Shown: positions 17,401 to 25,624 of the stretch, piece after piece
Layout: every line of letters starts with the position of its first letter
Position numbering within the stretch: the stretch's first letter is position 1
Assembly (NCBI RefSeq): GCF_009696275.1
Contig: NZ_VUMI01000011.1
Coordinates: 62,001-126,000 of the forward strand
Reading direction: 5' to 3'
DNA from: Eisenbergiella porci
GTDB lineage: Bacteria; Bacillota; Clostridia; Lachnospirales; Lachnospiraceae
Length of the DNA: 64,000 nt
Position numbers and translations under genes: made by a program
The notes under the pieces: generated by a model
Databases searched by the model: none
Seen by the model: only the letters and a program-made list of their open reading frames with translations
What the model was told of the DNA's origin: nothing

Positions 17401-17946
17401 ATCAAAAATATCAATGATCCCGCCCCGGATGGAAAACTGCCCCGGCGCGTCCACCTGATAATTTTTTTCATATCCCATCTGCGTCAGGCTGCGGGCGAGA
17501 CTGCCCTCGTCCAGCCTGCTGTCGCCGTCAATATGGATGACCGACGCAGCGATTTCCTCCAAAGGCACCTGGGGGGACATCAACGCCGCAAAGGTGGTGA
17601 TCACCGTCAGCGGCTTCCCCTCAATAATTTTACGCAGCGCCTTCATCCGATCCGTCACCAGCTGGTTCCCATGGATATCCGCCTGGTAAAAAATCAGATC
17701 CTTCGCAGGATACAGGGTCACATCCCTGTCATAAAACTGATAATCCTCATAAATTTCCCGCGCCTTCAAATCACTGAAAGTAACGATGATTTTATACCGG
17801 AAACCATCGCTGAGTCCATACGCCATATGAAGCTTCTGGGAATCCACACATCCGGTAAAGCCGATACAGGCCCTCTCCTTTTTCAGAAGCGCCTGACCCT
17901 CTTCAAATTCCGCCAGTTTCCGTAACGGTGCTGTTATCGCATTCAT
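14410..17946 (-). CDS. mfd: Transcription-repair coupling factor Mfd
   Basis: 1178 residues, the usual Mfd length. It removes RNA polymerase stalled at lesions and recruits UvrA. The N-terminal UvrB-like module covers about 1-350, and the RNA-polymerase-interaction domain is near 505-570 (IGDYVVHESHGLGIYQGI). The helicase motor follows with Walker A GDVGYGKT near 657 and DEEQRFG near 755, then the C-terminal TRCF domain. A run of eight lysines sits near residue 490 just before the interaction domain. The start overlaps the pth stop in an ATGA, so pth and mfd are co-translated. Confidence 0.97.
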   Translation of the reverse strand: MNAITAPLRKLAEFEEGQALLKKERACIGFTGCVDSQKLHMAYGLSDGFRYKIIVTFSDLKAREIYEDYQFYDRDVTLYPAKDLIFYQADIHGNQLVTDRMKALRKIIEGKPLTVITTFAALMSPQVPLEEIAASVIHIDGDSRLDEGSLARSLTQMGYEKNYQVDAPGQFSIRGGIIDIFDLTEENPYRIELWGEEVESIRSFDLLSQRSVEKLANVDIYPATEMMLSGQQKEEGLRKIEKEAKAFAGKLQESFQTEEAHRVRTQVKELREQVQEFSQITNLESYIRYFYEETVSFLKFFPVGETCVFIDEALRVKEHASAVEMEFRESMGHRLEKGYILPGQADLLYGFEETAGFLQNLRCVLLSSMDSKNALLKPQKKFDVNVKGMSSYNSSFEALVSDLKRYKKNGFRVLLLSGSRTRAKRLAEDLQEQGLSSFYSEDGDREVKSGEVMLYYGHVKRGFEYPLLKFVVITESDIFGSQQKKKKKKKKFEGQKINDFAELKIGDYVVHESHGLGIYQGIEKVEVDKVVKDYIKISYRDGGNLYVLATGLDVIQKYASSDAAKTPKLNKLGTQEWSRTKSKVRSAVDEVAKDLVELYAVRQQKEGYPYSRDTVWQKEFEECFPFEETEDQLAAIAATKEDMESYRIMDRLICGDVGYGKTEIAIRAAFKAIQDGKQVAFLVPTTILAQQHYNTFVQRMKDFPVRIDLMSRFRTPSEQKKTVEDLRKGQVDIVIGTHRILSSDIQFKDLGLLIIDEEQRFGVTHKEKIKKIKDNVDVLTLTATPIPRTLHMSLVGIRDMSVLEEPPNDRLPIQTFVCEYNEEMVREAIVRELTRGGQVYYVYNRVNNIADVAAALQQLVPEAVVAFAHGQMKEHELERIMYDFINGEIDVLVATTIIETGLDISNVNTMIIHDSDQLGLSQLYQLRGRVGRSNRTAYAFLMYKRDKMLKEIAEKRLSAIREFTDLGSGFKIAMRDLEIRGAGNLLGRKQHGHMEAVGYDLYCKMLNEAVKNLKGELTIVDFTTTVELEADAFIPPSYIVNEQQKLDIYKRIAGVETHAESEDMKEELLDRFGEVPKSVDNLLRIALIRVLAHELYITEVKGRNGELKITMRPDANVRVENLPVILEKHKNKLTFSAKGTPVFFYRYKKCGVVEKDAENLIRLTEGLLADMKEILAGN

Positions 17947-18530
17947 TTACCTTCCCCGCCTGCCCGCTTTCCATTGAATCTGTTCATGGCCTCGTCCGGC
18001 CCCTTCTCCAGCATGGTCACGGCAGCATCCACCGCATACCCAATGCTTTCATCCATGATTTTGCGCTCCGCGCCGGTAAAATGTCCGAGCACATAATCCG
18101 CCAGATCATATCCCTCCGGCTTATTGCCCACGCCCATTTTAATCCGCGCAAAGCCGTCCGTCCCCAACTGGGCAATAATATTTTTCAATCCGTTATGCCC
18201 GCCTGCGCTTCCTTTTTTCCGGATACGCAGCTGTCCCAGCTCCAGGCTGATATCATCGCACACCACCACCAGCTCCGACTGAGGATCTACCTTATAATAG
18301 TCTATGATTTCCCGGATGCTTTCACCACTCAGATTCATAAAAGTCTGCGGTTTTGCAAGCACCACCTTCATTCCGTCAATATAGCCCCTGCCCACAAGGG
18401 CCTTATGCTTCCTCTCAATCACCCTGATTCCATATTTGGAAGCAATGGCATCTATCACATCAAATCCCACATTATGCCGGGTATTCTCATACTCCCGCTT
18501 CGGATTACCAAGCCCAGCTATCACGTACAT
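17943..18530 (-). CDS. pth: Peptidyl-tRNA hydrolase
   Basis: 195 residues. It frees tRNA from prematurely released peptidyl-tRNA. Conserved features are GLGNPKREYENTRHNVGF with catalytic His, QTFMNLSGES, VVCDDISLELG with the essential Asp, and GSAGGHNGLKNI. It precedes mfd with a 4-base overlap, a gene order common in Firmicutes. The promoter 65 bases upstream is good. Confidence 0.95.
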   Translation of the reverse strand: MYVIAGLGNPKREYENTRHNVGFDVIDAIASKYGIRVIERKHKALVGRGYIDGMKVVLAKPQTFMNLSGESIREIIDYYKVDPQSELVVVCDDISLELGQLRIRKKGSAGGHNGLKNIIAQLGTDGFARIKMGVGNKPEGYDLADYVLGHFTGAERKIMDESIGYAVDAAVTMLEKGPDEAMNRFNGKRAGGEGK

Positions 18531-18594
18531 CTCAATCCATTTCCTTTCCTGTTTCTAACGTTTCAGCCACCCGAACCGCTGTTCCTCATTCTTT

Positions 18595-18623
18595 AGTTTA
18601 ATGCCAGATCCTCCCCCTGTCAA
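18595..18623 (-). promoter_or_regulatory. Promoter of pth-mfd
   Basis: On the minus strand TTGACA and TAAACT are separated by 17 bases, about 65 bases before the pth start. Confidence 0.65.
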
Positions 18624-18726
18624 ATAGCGCGCTCATCCGCCCTCCCCGCAATTCCAGGTACAGGCCGACAAAGAGGCCGGTGAGCAGACCGTTACAGCAG
18701 AAAGCCAAGGGGGATACGGACCGCAC

Positions 18727-19512
18727 CTAATCCTTCTTTTTTACAAACACCAGCTGACTTTCCGAGGAATACTCCTCCCTGAATTCATATCCCAGCCTGT
18801 TAAAGCCCTTCAGCTCCCTCCAGTCCCTGATATCCTGCTGCGCCGCAAACCGTACCATTTCCCCTCTCGCCATCTTCGCCTGCGTCCCCTTCTGCACCAC
18901 CGGCGGCCACCCCTTTTTCCCCGGTACGCTCTTATCATCTCTTATCTTTTCTTCCCCAAAAACACAGCTTATATACCTCACATCCCCCGTCAGCCAATCC
19001 TCCACGCACCGCGAATACTCCTTGGAAGCCAGATTCACAATACAATCCGTCTCCTCCCGCAGCTTCCCATAGATCGCATCCTTCCAGAAATCATACAAAT
19101 TTCCCTTTCCCTCCGGATTCCCCTTCGCCTGCATCTCCAGCCGATACGGCACCACCCCGTCAAGCGGCCGCAGTATCCCATAAAACCCCGATAAAATCCT
19201 CACATACTCCTCCACATACTCCCACTCACCCGCCTCAAACACCCGGGGCGCCATATACTGATACTGAATCCCCTCATAAGCCAGCACCGCCGGAGTCACC
19301 CCCTTCTCTAAATCCATCCCCCGCAGCCTCTCATAATTCAACTCCGCAATTTTTTCATTACACCCCCAAAGCCTCTGCAGCTCCTCCTTAGACTGCCCCT
19401 GCAGCCATCCCTTAAGCACCTCCGCCCTCTCCAAAAAAACCGGCCTCCCAACAGCCTCCATCGTATCCCCGTCCACATTCATCTTTTTAGCCGGTGAAAT
19501 AATAAATCTCAT
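18727..19512 (-). CDS. yaaA: Peroxide stress protein YaaA (DUF328/UPF0246)
   Basis: 261 residues, matching the family. Conserved segments are MRFIISPAKKM at the N-terminus, ILSGFYGILRPLDGVVPYRLEM, IVNLASKEYS and a basic C-terminal region. YaaA limits free intracellular iron during peroxide stress in E. coli and binds DNA. I start at the ATG eight bases after GGAGG; a slightly earlier ATG lies over that site. Nothing else is in its transcript, and a very large palindrome begins 28 bases upstream of it. Confidence 0.9.
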   Translation of the reverse strand: MRFIISPAKKMNVDGDTMEAVGRPVFLERAEVLKGWLQGQSKEELQRLWGCNEKIAELNYERLRGMDLEKGVTPAVLAYEGIQYQYMAPRVFEAGEWEYVEEYVRILSGFYGILRPLDGVVPYRLEMQAKGNPEGKGNLYDFWKDAIYGKLREETDCIVNLASKEYSRCVEDWLTGDVRYISCVFGEEKIRDDKSVPGKKGWPPVVQKGTQAKMARGEMVRFAAQQDIRDWRELKGFNRLGYEFREEYSSESQLVFVKKKD

Positions 19513-19540
19513 CCCTTCATCCTCCATTGGTTTCCCGTCC

Positions 19541-19920
19541 GTGCGGGGAGCAAAGATTTGGGGCCGCTTCCGGGGGATGGGGGCGGTTCTGCTTTCGGGT
19601 GTCCCTGGGGCGGGGCCGGTGGGGGTATTTTCCTTGCCAACCTCAAAAATGGGGGATTTCTAACTGTTCCCTGCGGCCGGTCCCCGGCTAATACGGCTGA
19701 ACTCCTCGCTGTTAACGTTTTCTTATTAATGTCAGATGTTTCCTGCGCTCGTCAAACAAGCCGTTAAGGGCAGCCGGGAACCGGCCGCAGGGAACAGTTA
19801 GAAATCCCCCATTTTTGAGGTTGGCAAGGAAAATACCCCCACCGGCCCCGCCCCAGGGACACCCGAAAGCAGAACCGCCCCCATCCCCCGGAAACAGCCC
19901 CAAATCTTTGCTCCCCACAC
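19541..19920. repeat. Giant inverted repeat A: 149-bp arms, 82-base loop
   Basis: Positions 19541-19689 are the reverse complement of 19772-19920 with about four mismatches over 149 bases. The arms are GC-rich and include GATTTGGGGC, GGGTGTCCCTG and a CTGTTCCCTGCGGCCGG end near the loop. The 82-base loop retains a little extra complementarity (ACGGC-type). No convincing protein is encoded and I see no target-site duplication. A transcript from either strand would fold into one long, nearly perfect duplex. Confidence 0.9.
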
Positions 19921-20100
19921 TCACTTTATCTCTGTCTCTTCTGCACAAAATATGCTATACTAACCACCAACACTAACTCCGCCCAACATTTACACAATAA
20001 ACTGCCAAAGTATACAACACTCATACCAATTCAAAAAAATACAAAAACGTATTCCCTCAGTTCATTACCTACAGGAACAAAACGCCCTTACAACCTGCGC

Positions 20101-20466
20101 GCAGTTCCGGGGAAGCCGGACGGCTTTATGCTTTGCCGTTGTCCTGTCCCGTCCCCGCCGGGGTGTCCCTGCTGTGTCTGTCCGGGGGAGCGGGTGTTTT
20201 CAGATGCCTTTGAAGATTTGGAGCCGTTTCTTAAAGCGGAAGGAAACCGCTTATCCCGCCAATGCAGCATTGTCTGAGGAGCCTGCGACGAGTTCATGCT
20301 GCAATCAGGGACGTCCAAGCGGTTTCCTTCCGCTTTTAGAAACGGCCCAAATCTGAAAGGCAGCAGAAAACACCCGCCCCCCGGACAGACACAGCAGGGA
20401 CACCCCGGCGGGGACGGGACAGGACAACGACGAAGCCATAAAGCCGTCCGGCTTCCCCGGAACTGC
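20101..20466. repeat. Giant inverted repeat B: about 150-bp arms, 64-base loop
   Basis: Positions 20101-20252 pair with 20317-20466 with scattered mismatches and small indels. The loop holds a further GCAGCAT/ATGCTGC pairing. B shares GGGTGTCCCTG (11 of 11) and AAGATTTGGRGCCGYTTC (16 of 18 identical) with repeat A, but in the opposite order: what is outermost in A is innermost in B. The two repeats are 180 bases apart. That spacer is AT-rich with an extended -10-like TGCTATACT at 19953-19961, without gene content. Confidence 0.88.
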
Positions 20467-20503
20467 CCACTACCTAAATTTTTAACATTTTTTTTAATGA
20501 AAC

Positions 20504-20533
20504 GCAAACTTTTTTGTTCCCCGGGCAGTCTAA
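20504..20533 (+). promoter_or_regulatory. Likely ECF-type autoregulatory promoter of the sigma gene
   Basis: GCAAACTTTT and GTCTAA are 18 bases apart (from AAC to GTC), the pattern AAC-Tn ... GTCTAA seen in promoters read by Firmicute ECF sigma factors such as SigM and SigV. It lies about 50 bases before the sigma start. No good sigma-A promoter is visible nearby. Confidence 0.5.
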
Positions 20534-20581
20534 CAGATGTAAAGGGACGAAAACAAGACTTTTAGAAAGAAGGTGGGGCAC

Positions 20582-21067
20582 ATGAGCCAACATTTAAGCA
20601 AGAAACAATTCGCACAGCATATGGAAAACAACAAGGCAAAATTTTACCGTCTCGCTTTCTGTTATGTCAAAAACGAGCACGATGCCCTGGAAATTATATC
20701 AGAGGCTACCTACAAAGGCTTTATAAACCTGGGCAAACTGGAAAATCCTGAATTTTTTGATACCTGGATGAGCCGTATCATCATCAATTGTGCTTATGAT
20801 CTTTTGAAAAAACAGAAAAAATACGAATTCATCATACCGGATGATACCCTTCCTGCCCGGGAAGAGGATTTATCCGTTGACGACCGCCTTGATCTTTACC
20901 AGGCGCTGAACACTTTGCAGCCGGATGAAAGAACGCTGATTATCCTGAAGTACTTCGAAGACCGGAGCTTCCGTGAAATCGCCGAAACCCTGAAGCTGCC
21001 TGAAAGCACCGTGAAAACACGTCTGTACCGCATCATCGGCAAGCTGAAAAGCGCCGTATCGGTCTGA
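20582..21067 (+). CDS. ECF-type RNA polymerase sigma factor
   Basis: About 161 residues with both ECF regions. Region 2 is in FYRLAFCYVKNEHDALEIISEATYKGF...FDTWMSRIIINCAYDLLKK, and region 4 is in LQPDERTLIILKYFEDRSFREIAETLKLPESTVKTRLYRII. I start at the ATG six bases after AAGGTGG; a GTG three codons earlier lies within that site. A membrane protein of anti-sigma type follows 25 bases later. It is likely held inactive by that protein and released by an envelope signal, then boosts its own transcription. Confidence 0.92.
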   Translation: MSQHLSKKQFAQHMENNKAKFYRLAFCYVKNEHDALEIISEATYKGFINLGKLENPEFFDTWMSRIIINCAYDLLKKQKKYEFIIPDDTLPAREEDLSVDDRLDLYQALNTLQPDERTLIILKYFEDRSFREIAETLKLPESTVKTRLYRIIGKLKSAVSV

Positions 21068-21092
21068 CACATTTAAGAAAGGAGATGCTGTT

Positions 21093-22508
21093 ATGAATAA
21101 AGGAAAAGAAAGCTACAACAATATACCCCTTCCCGATTCCCTTTCCGCTTCCATTCAGAAGGGGCTAGACCGGGGAAAGAGATATACGGAAAAAAAATGG
21201 ATTACAGGCTTCGGTTCTCTGGCGGCCGCCTGCCTGTGTATCGTGGTTCTCTTCCGCATACTTCCGTTTTCCGGAAGCAATAATACCCAGACACCCGACA
21301 CGCCTATGGCCGCACGTTCCCAAGACACCCCGGTGACTCCCCAGGCCTTTTCCGATGAGAAGCCCGTGGAGACCCAGGCAGCGGAAGTCTATCGGATTCC
21401 CTGCCGCCAGACAACAGACGCCGATACACAGGTTCCCGTCTATAAAATGGAAGAAAAGCTGGCCCCCCACCGTCTTGTTTTCACCCTGTATGATGTGCGT
21501 GATTTTGACTTTGATGCCCTCAGTGAAGAATTAATGGACTCCTCTCTGGTAAAAGATGTTTACCGCAGCATCCTGCTGGATGATTCCGCAGTCAGCTTTG
21601 TGGTGGAGCTTTCCATTAATACGGCCTTTCAGCTGACGGAGCAAACGGCGGACGGCTATCTGGAGCTGAGCCTTTCTCCTGCAGATACTGCCGATGAAAT
21701 CCGCGAGGTCTTCTATCTGTCCTCCGACGCGATGCACGGCGGAGAGGAAACCGCGCTGCTGCAGGAATCCCTCGGCACACTGGACAGCAGTCTGGTGAAG
21801 GCCCAGGACGGAAGCTTCTGTATTGTTTCCGGAGAATTTGAAACCAGTCAGGAGGCTGAAGAAATGCTTGAAAAGCTGGAAAAAGAAGGTCTGGAACCTG
21901 GTCTGCTCCATGTGGCGTCCGGAATGAGCGACGAAGCTCCTGTGGGGAATGCTGCCGGCGATACGTCCCCCCTGCCTGAAGCCACCATGCCTTCCTCCAT
22001 CCAGGTATACGGCACAGTTACGGAAATCAACGGCAATCAGGTTATGCTGGAAAATGACAATCAGAACGATCCCTATTCCAGCATCGTCCTGAATATCAAT
22101 GAGGATACCCTGATACTCACAGCCACAGACTGTATTCCTAAGAAGCTGAAGGATCTGAAGGTAGGCGAAACCCTTTACGCCTATGTCAGCCCTATGATGA
22201 CAAGAAGCCTTCCTCCCATTTCCAATGCGGAGCTGGTTATCTGTCAGGTCCCTGAAGATATGGCTGCACCGACCTATGCCACCATCACCGAAATTACCTC
22301 CATGAATGACGGCACTCCCGCATATGTTACCGACCGGGACATCATCTACTTTATTGGTGAAAATACCGTCATTAAAACCCTGGACGGCAAAAAAGAACTG
22401 ACAGCCGCCGACCTGACACCCGGCGCCAAAGTCCTGGCCTGGTATCAGATAATGACCATGAGCATCCCTGCGCAGACCACACCGGATGAAATCCGGGTTC
22501 TGCAGTAA
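21093..22508 (+). CDS. Membrane-anchored anti-sigma-type protein
   Basis: 471 residues with AAGGAG before the ATG. A short cytoplasmic segment with a basic patch (GLDRGKRYTEKKW) precedes one membrane helix at about residues 36-57. The remaining 410 residues are extracellular: an acidic Pro/Thr linker, then a mixed alpha/beta region and a C-terminal part with two beta-rich repeats (YGTVTEINGNQVML... and YATITEITSMNDG...). Position and topology mark it as the anti-sigma partner of the ECF factor upstream. I see no zinc-binding HxxxCxxC motif, so it is not a ZAS-type protein. Confidence 0.75.
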   Translation: MNKGKESYNNIPLPDSLSASIQKGLDRGKRYTEKKWITGFGSLAAACLCIVVLFRILPFSGSNNTQTPDTPMAARSQDTPVTPQAFSDEKPVETQAAEVYRIPCRQTTDADTQVPVYKMEEKLAPHRLVFTLYDVRDFDFDALSEELMDSSLVKDVYRSILLDDSAVSFVVELSINTAFQLTEQTADGYLELSLSPADTADEIREVFYLSSDAMHGGEETALLQESLGTLDSSLVKAQDGSFCIVSGEFETSQEAEEMLEKLEKEGLEPGLLHVASGMSDEAPVGNAAGDTSPLPEATMPSSIQVYGTVTEINGNQVMLENDNQNDPYSSIVLNINEDTLILTATDCIPKKLKDLKVGETLYAYVSPMMTRSLPPISNAELVICQVPEDMAAPTYATITEITSMNDGTPAYVTDRDIIYFIGENTVIKTLDGKKELTAADLTPGAKVLAWYQIMTMSIPAQTTPDEIRVLQ

Positions 22509-22519
22509 TCATTTAAGCA

Positions 22520-22559
22520 AATACCCGGGGCATCTGCATCACCGCCCCGGGTATTTTTT
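22520..22559 (+). terminator. Terminator of the sigma/anti-sigma operon
   Basis: AATACCCGGGG pairs with CCCCGGGTATT, followed by TTTTT, directly after the anti-sigma gene. The A-rich left flank may also serve the convergent thrS. Confidence 0.88.
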
Positions 22560-22577
22560 CATTGTATAAAGATTATA

Positions 22578-24335
22578 TTATTCTTCAGCCTCTTTTGCCG
22601 CCTTCCTTACAAAATCCTCCAGAGCGAAGCTTCCCAAATCCCCATCCTCTCTGCTTCTTACGGATACCGTCTGGCTCTCCTCCTCCTTCTGGCCGACAAT
22701 CAGCATATAAGGCACCTTTTCCATCTGTGCGCTCCTGATTTTATAGCCGATTTTTTCATCCCTGTTATCCATCTCACAGCGGATTCCCGCTGCCTTGAGC
22801 GACTGCAGGATATCTCCCGCATAACCGAAGAATTTCTCGGAAATCGGCAGTACCTTCACCTGCACCGGCGCCAGCCATAACGGGAATTTACCCGCATAAT
22901 GCTCGATCAAAATACCGATGAAACGTTCAATGGAGCCATACACTACCCTGTGAATCATGATAGGACGATGCTTTTCCCCGTCCGCTCCCATATACCCCGC
23001 CTCAAAACGCATGGGCAGCTGGAAATCAAGCTGAATCGTACCACACTGCCAGGTTCTCCCCAGAGAATCCTCCAGATGGAAATCGATCTTGGGTCCGTAG
23101 AAAGCGCCGTCCCCCTCATTCACCACATATTCCATCCCGATTTCCTCCAGAGCCTTGCGCAGCCCTTGTGTTGCAAGCTCCCAGTCCTCGTCGCTGCCGA
23201 TGCTGTTTTCCGGACGTGTGGAAAGCTCTACGTGATAGATAAAGCCGAATTTGCTGTATACTTCATTGATCAGCCGCATAACGCCCTTGATTTCATCCGT
23301 AATCTGCTCCTGCGTCATAAAAATATGGGCATCATCCTGCGTAAAGCAGCGGACACGCATCAGGCCATGGAGCTGCCCTGATTTTTCATGCCTGTGCACA
23401 AGCCCCAGCTCGCCGATCCGCAGCGGCAAATCCCGATAGGATCTGGGCTGGGATTTGTATACCAGCATACCTCCCGGACAATTCATGGGCTTTACCGCAA
23501 ACTCTTCCTCATCAATCTCGGTTGTATACATATTTTCCCGATAATGATCCCAATGCCCGGAAGTCTCCCAAAGCTTCTTATTCAAAAGAATGGGCGTTGA
23601 TATCTCCTGATACCCTTCTCTTTCATGCAGCTTTCGCCAGTAATCAATCAGCGTATTCTTCAAAATCATGCCCTTGGGCAGGAAAAACGGGAAGCCCGGG
23701 CCTTCTTCCATTAAAGTGAAGAGTCCCAGCTCTTTTCCCAGCTTCCTGTGATCCCTCTTCTTTGCTTCCTCAATTCTTGCCAGATGCGCTTCCAGCTGCT
23801 CCTTATCCGGGAAAGAGGTTCCATAAATACGCGTAAGCATCTTATTTTTCTCATTGCCTCTCCAGTAAGCGCCCGCCAGGCTGGTCAGCCGGAAGGCCTT
23901 CACATAGCCGGTATTGGAAAGATGAGGCCCTGCGCACAGATCCACAAAATCACCCTGCCTGAAAAAGCTGATGACTGCATCCTCCGGCAGATCCTCAATC
24001 AGCTCCACCTTGTAGCTTTCATTTCTCTCCTTCATCAGCGCAATCGCCTCTTCCCTGGGAAGGGTAAAACGTTCCATTGGCAGCCGTTCCTTCACAATCT
24101 TCTTCATTTCCTTTTCAATTGCCTTGAAATCGTCACTGGAAATAGGGCTGCTGAATTCAAAATCATAATAAAATCCGTCATCAATCGCAGGTCCGATTGC
24201 CAGCTTTGCATCCGGATACAGCTTCTTTACGGCCTGCGCCAATATGTGAGAAGTCGTATGACGGAAGGTCCTTGCCCCATCCCTGTCTTCAAAGCTCTGT
24301 TCGCCTAAGCTTCCATCCTTTAAAATAACATCCAT
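22578..24335 (-). CDS. thrS: Threonyl-tRNA synthetase lacking the TGS domain
   Basis: 585 residues against about 640 for the common form. The usual 60-residue N-terminal TGS domain is missing; the protein goes straight from MDVILKDGSL into the editing domain (HTTSHILAQAVKKLYPDAKLAIGP, CAGPHLSNT). The class II catalytic core has NCPGGMLVYKSQPRSYRDLP with the zinc Cys, QDDAHIF, and a C-terminal anticodon-binding domain. I start at the ATG eight bases after AAGGAG. Expression is controlled by the T-box leader upstream. Confidence 0.95.
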   Translation of the reverse strand: MDVILKDGSLGEQSFEDRDGARTFRHTTSHILAQAVKKLYPDAKLAIGPAIDDGFYYDFEFSSPISSDDFKAIEKEMKKIVKERLPMERFTLPREEAIALMKERNESYKVELIEDLPEDAVISFFRQGDFVDLCAGPHLSNTGYVKAFRLTSLAGAYWRGNEKNKMLTRIYGTSFPDKEQLEAHLARIEEAKKRDHRKLGKELGLFTLMEEGPGFPFFLPKGMILKNTLIDYWRKLHEREGYQEISTPILLNKKLWETSGHWDHYRENMYTTEIDEEEFAVKPMNCPGGMLVYKSQPRSYRDLPLRIGELGLVHRHEKSGQLHGLMRVRCFTQDDAHIFMTQEQITDEIKGVMRLINEVYSKFGFIYHVELSTRPENSIGSDEDWELATQGLRKALEEIGMEYVVNEGDGAFYGPKIDFHLEDSLGRTWQCGTIQLDFQLPMRFEAGYMGADGEKHRPIMIHRVVYGSIERFIGILIEHYAGKFPLWLAPVQVKVLPISEKFFGYAGDILQSLKAAGIRCEMDNRDEKIGYKIRSAQMEKVPYMLIVGQKEEESQTVSVRSREDGDLGSFALEDFVRKAAKEAEE

Positions 24336-24365
24336 TTTTCTCTTCTCCTTTTCTTTTATCTGCAT

Positions 24366-24731
24366 TAAAAAACACCCTCAGAAAAAACAGCCATCGCTGC
24401 TTTTCCTAAGGGTGCAATAATTTTTCTGTTCCTAACGGCCACGGCCCGCATATCCTGAAGCACTTACTGAATATGCCTCCGCCGGTTCCGTTTCCCACTA
24501 TCCTGCACGGTTCCACCTTAATTTTTCACTTCAGATTCTTTCAAACCCTAATCCTTAACGCGGATATACGTCCATATTTATCTCTGACCGGCATCTGCCC
24601 GGACAGCCTTCACATGGCGGCTCCGGAATGGTCTTCACCTTCTTCATTCGCAAAAGGGCTTTCAGCTGATGCCCTTCTCTCTGGTTACGCTGATGCAAGG
24701 CTACTCTTTCCTTCATTGCTTTTGTCTGTTT
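24366..24731 (-). promoter_or_regulatory. Threonine T-box riboswitch leader of thrS
   Basis: The minus-strand leader has the T-box element AAGGTGGAACCGTGC at 24502-24519, whose TGGA bulge would pair with the UCCA end of tRNA-Thr. The specifier in GTGAAGACCATTCC is ACC (Thr) at 24630-24632. A terminator, CACCCT / AGGGTG with a GCTG inner stem and TTTTTT, lies at 24366-24414 just before the gene. Uncharged tRNA-Thr should pair with both sites and allow readthrough. Confidence 0.9.
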
Positions 24732-24737
24732 ACCTGT

Positions 24738-24766
24738 ATCTTAGCATTGTGTTTTTTCAAAGTCAA
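24738..24766 (-). promoter_or_regulatory. Promoter of the thrS leader
   Basis: TTGACT and TAAGAT with a 17-base spacer and TGC before the -10. The -35 box touches the last codon of the DUF885 remnant. Confidence 0.75.
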
Positions 24767-25348
24767 CCACTTTTTTGGGCCGTTTTCAGCCATTCATCAA
24801 AATAATCCCGTATAATGGTAAACGGCGCCGGTCCCATATCCAGTATAAAGGTATGGAATGCCTTCTCATCAAATGCGGCTCCCAGCTTCTCCTCCGCCTC
24901 CGCGCGCATCCTCTCTATTTCCAGGCATCCCGCATAATACTGCAGATAATTGCCGGGATTGGCAATCAGGGCATCGTAGATTTCATTGACCGTATCCTCG
25001 TCCAGATTATAAATCTGCTGCAGAAAAGAAGCCGTTATTTTCCAGTGAATAACTGCCGAAAACCGATTTTGCTTCCGTAATCCCATAGGCCGAAGGATCC
25101 GCCAGCGTATAATTCAACGTAAGCTCGTCCTGGGAAGCCAAATCAATAAACAGATCCCATGTAAAGCTGTCAAATACGGCCGCCGTATCAGAACCGGCAT
25201 CCCCGCCAATACCCACCGCCAGCGTATCGCACCCCGGCACCAGACATAAAATTAATAATACAAGGGAGAGAAACAAGGCTATATGCCTGTTTCCAAAATC
25301 TCTGTTTCCCTTTTGCCTCTTTCTTTGCATCTGCCTACTCCTTTTCAA
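24763..25348 (-). pseudogene. DUF885 lipoprotein pseudogene with a large internal deletion
   Basis: Two frames make up the two ends of a DUF885 (peptidase-like) lipoprotein. The front part (25348 to about 25070) has a signal peptide with the lipobox-like LCLVPGC, then FDSFTWDLFIDLASQDELTLNYTL and DPSAYGI. The rear part (about 25086 to 24763) has LIANPGNYLQYYAG, the EKLGAAFDEKAFHTFILD segment and GPAPFTIIRDYFDEWL, the usual C-terminus. Intact members have some 550-600 residues, so about 400 central residues including the metal site are gone and the frame changes at the join. The gene cannot be functional. Confidence 0.8.
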
Positions 25349-25496
25349 GCTTTCCTTCCGATGAGCTTTTATACACAGCCATTCAGGCCCTTCATGGCCG
25401 CCTTCCTCTTCTGTAGCAGCTGTTCAGTCCCCTCACTACTGCCTTCTGTATTACTATACCGCCTTCTCTATGAAATGTATACCGCCAGGTAAAAAA

Positions 25497-25622
25497 GAAT
25501 CTCGCTTGCGTGATTCTCCGCCTGCGGCGGGTCGCTTTAGCGGCATGATTCCTTTCCGCCGCAGTGCGATCCTCGCGGAGCGTTTTTTATTCCATAGGAG
25601 CACTTTCCTATGGAATAAAAAA
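25497..25622. repeat. Hairpin-rich intergenic repeat
   Basis: A chain of palindromes lies between the DUF885 pseudogene and spoVG: AGAATC...GATTCT, GC-rich CCGCCTGCGGCGG, and a perfect 17-bp inverted repeat at 25583-25599 / 25606-25622 with T-runs leaving on both strands. The last can act as a bidirectional terminator. 25349-25496 has no gene that I can support. Confidence 0.6.
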
Positions 25623-25624
25623 AA

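Noticed and set aside
19541-20466. Retron or group II intron
   Set aside because: No reverse transcriptase gene is nearby, and the long perfect arms lack intron domain V or msr-msd layout.
20088-20565. Protein-coding frames within the giant inverted repeats
   Set aside because: The frames mirror each other because of the palindrome, are Pro/Gly/Arg-rich, have no ribosome sites and no recognisable domain.
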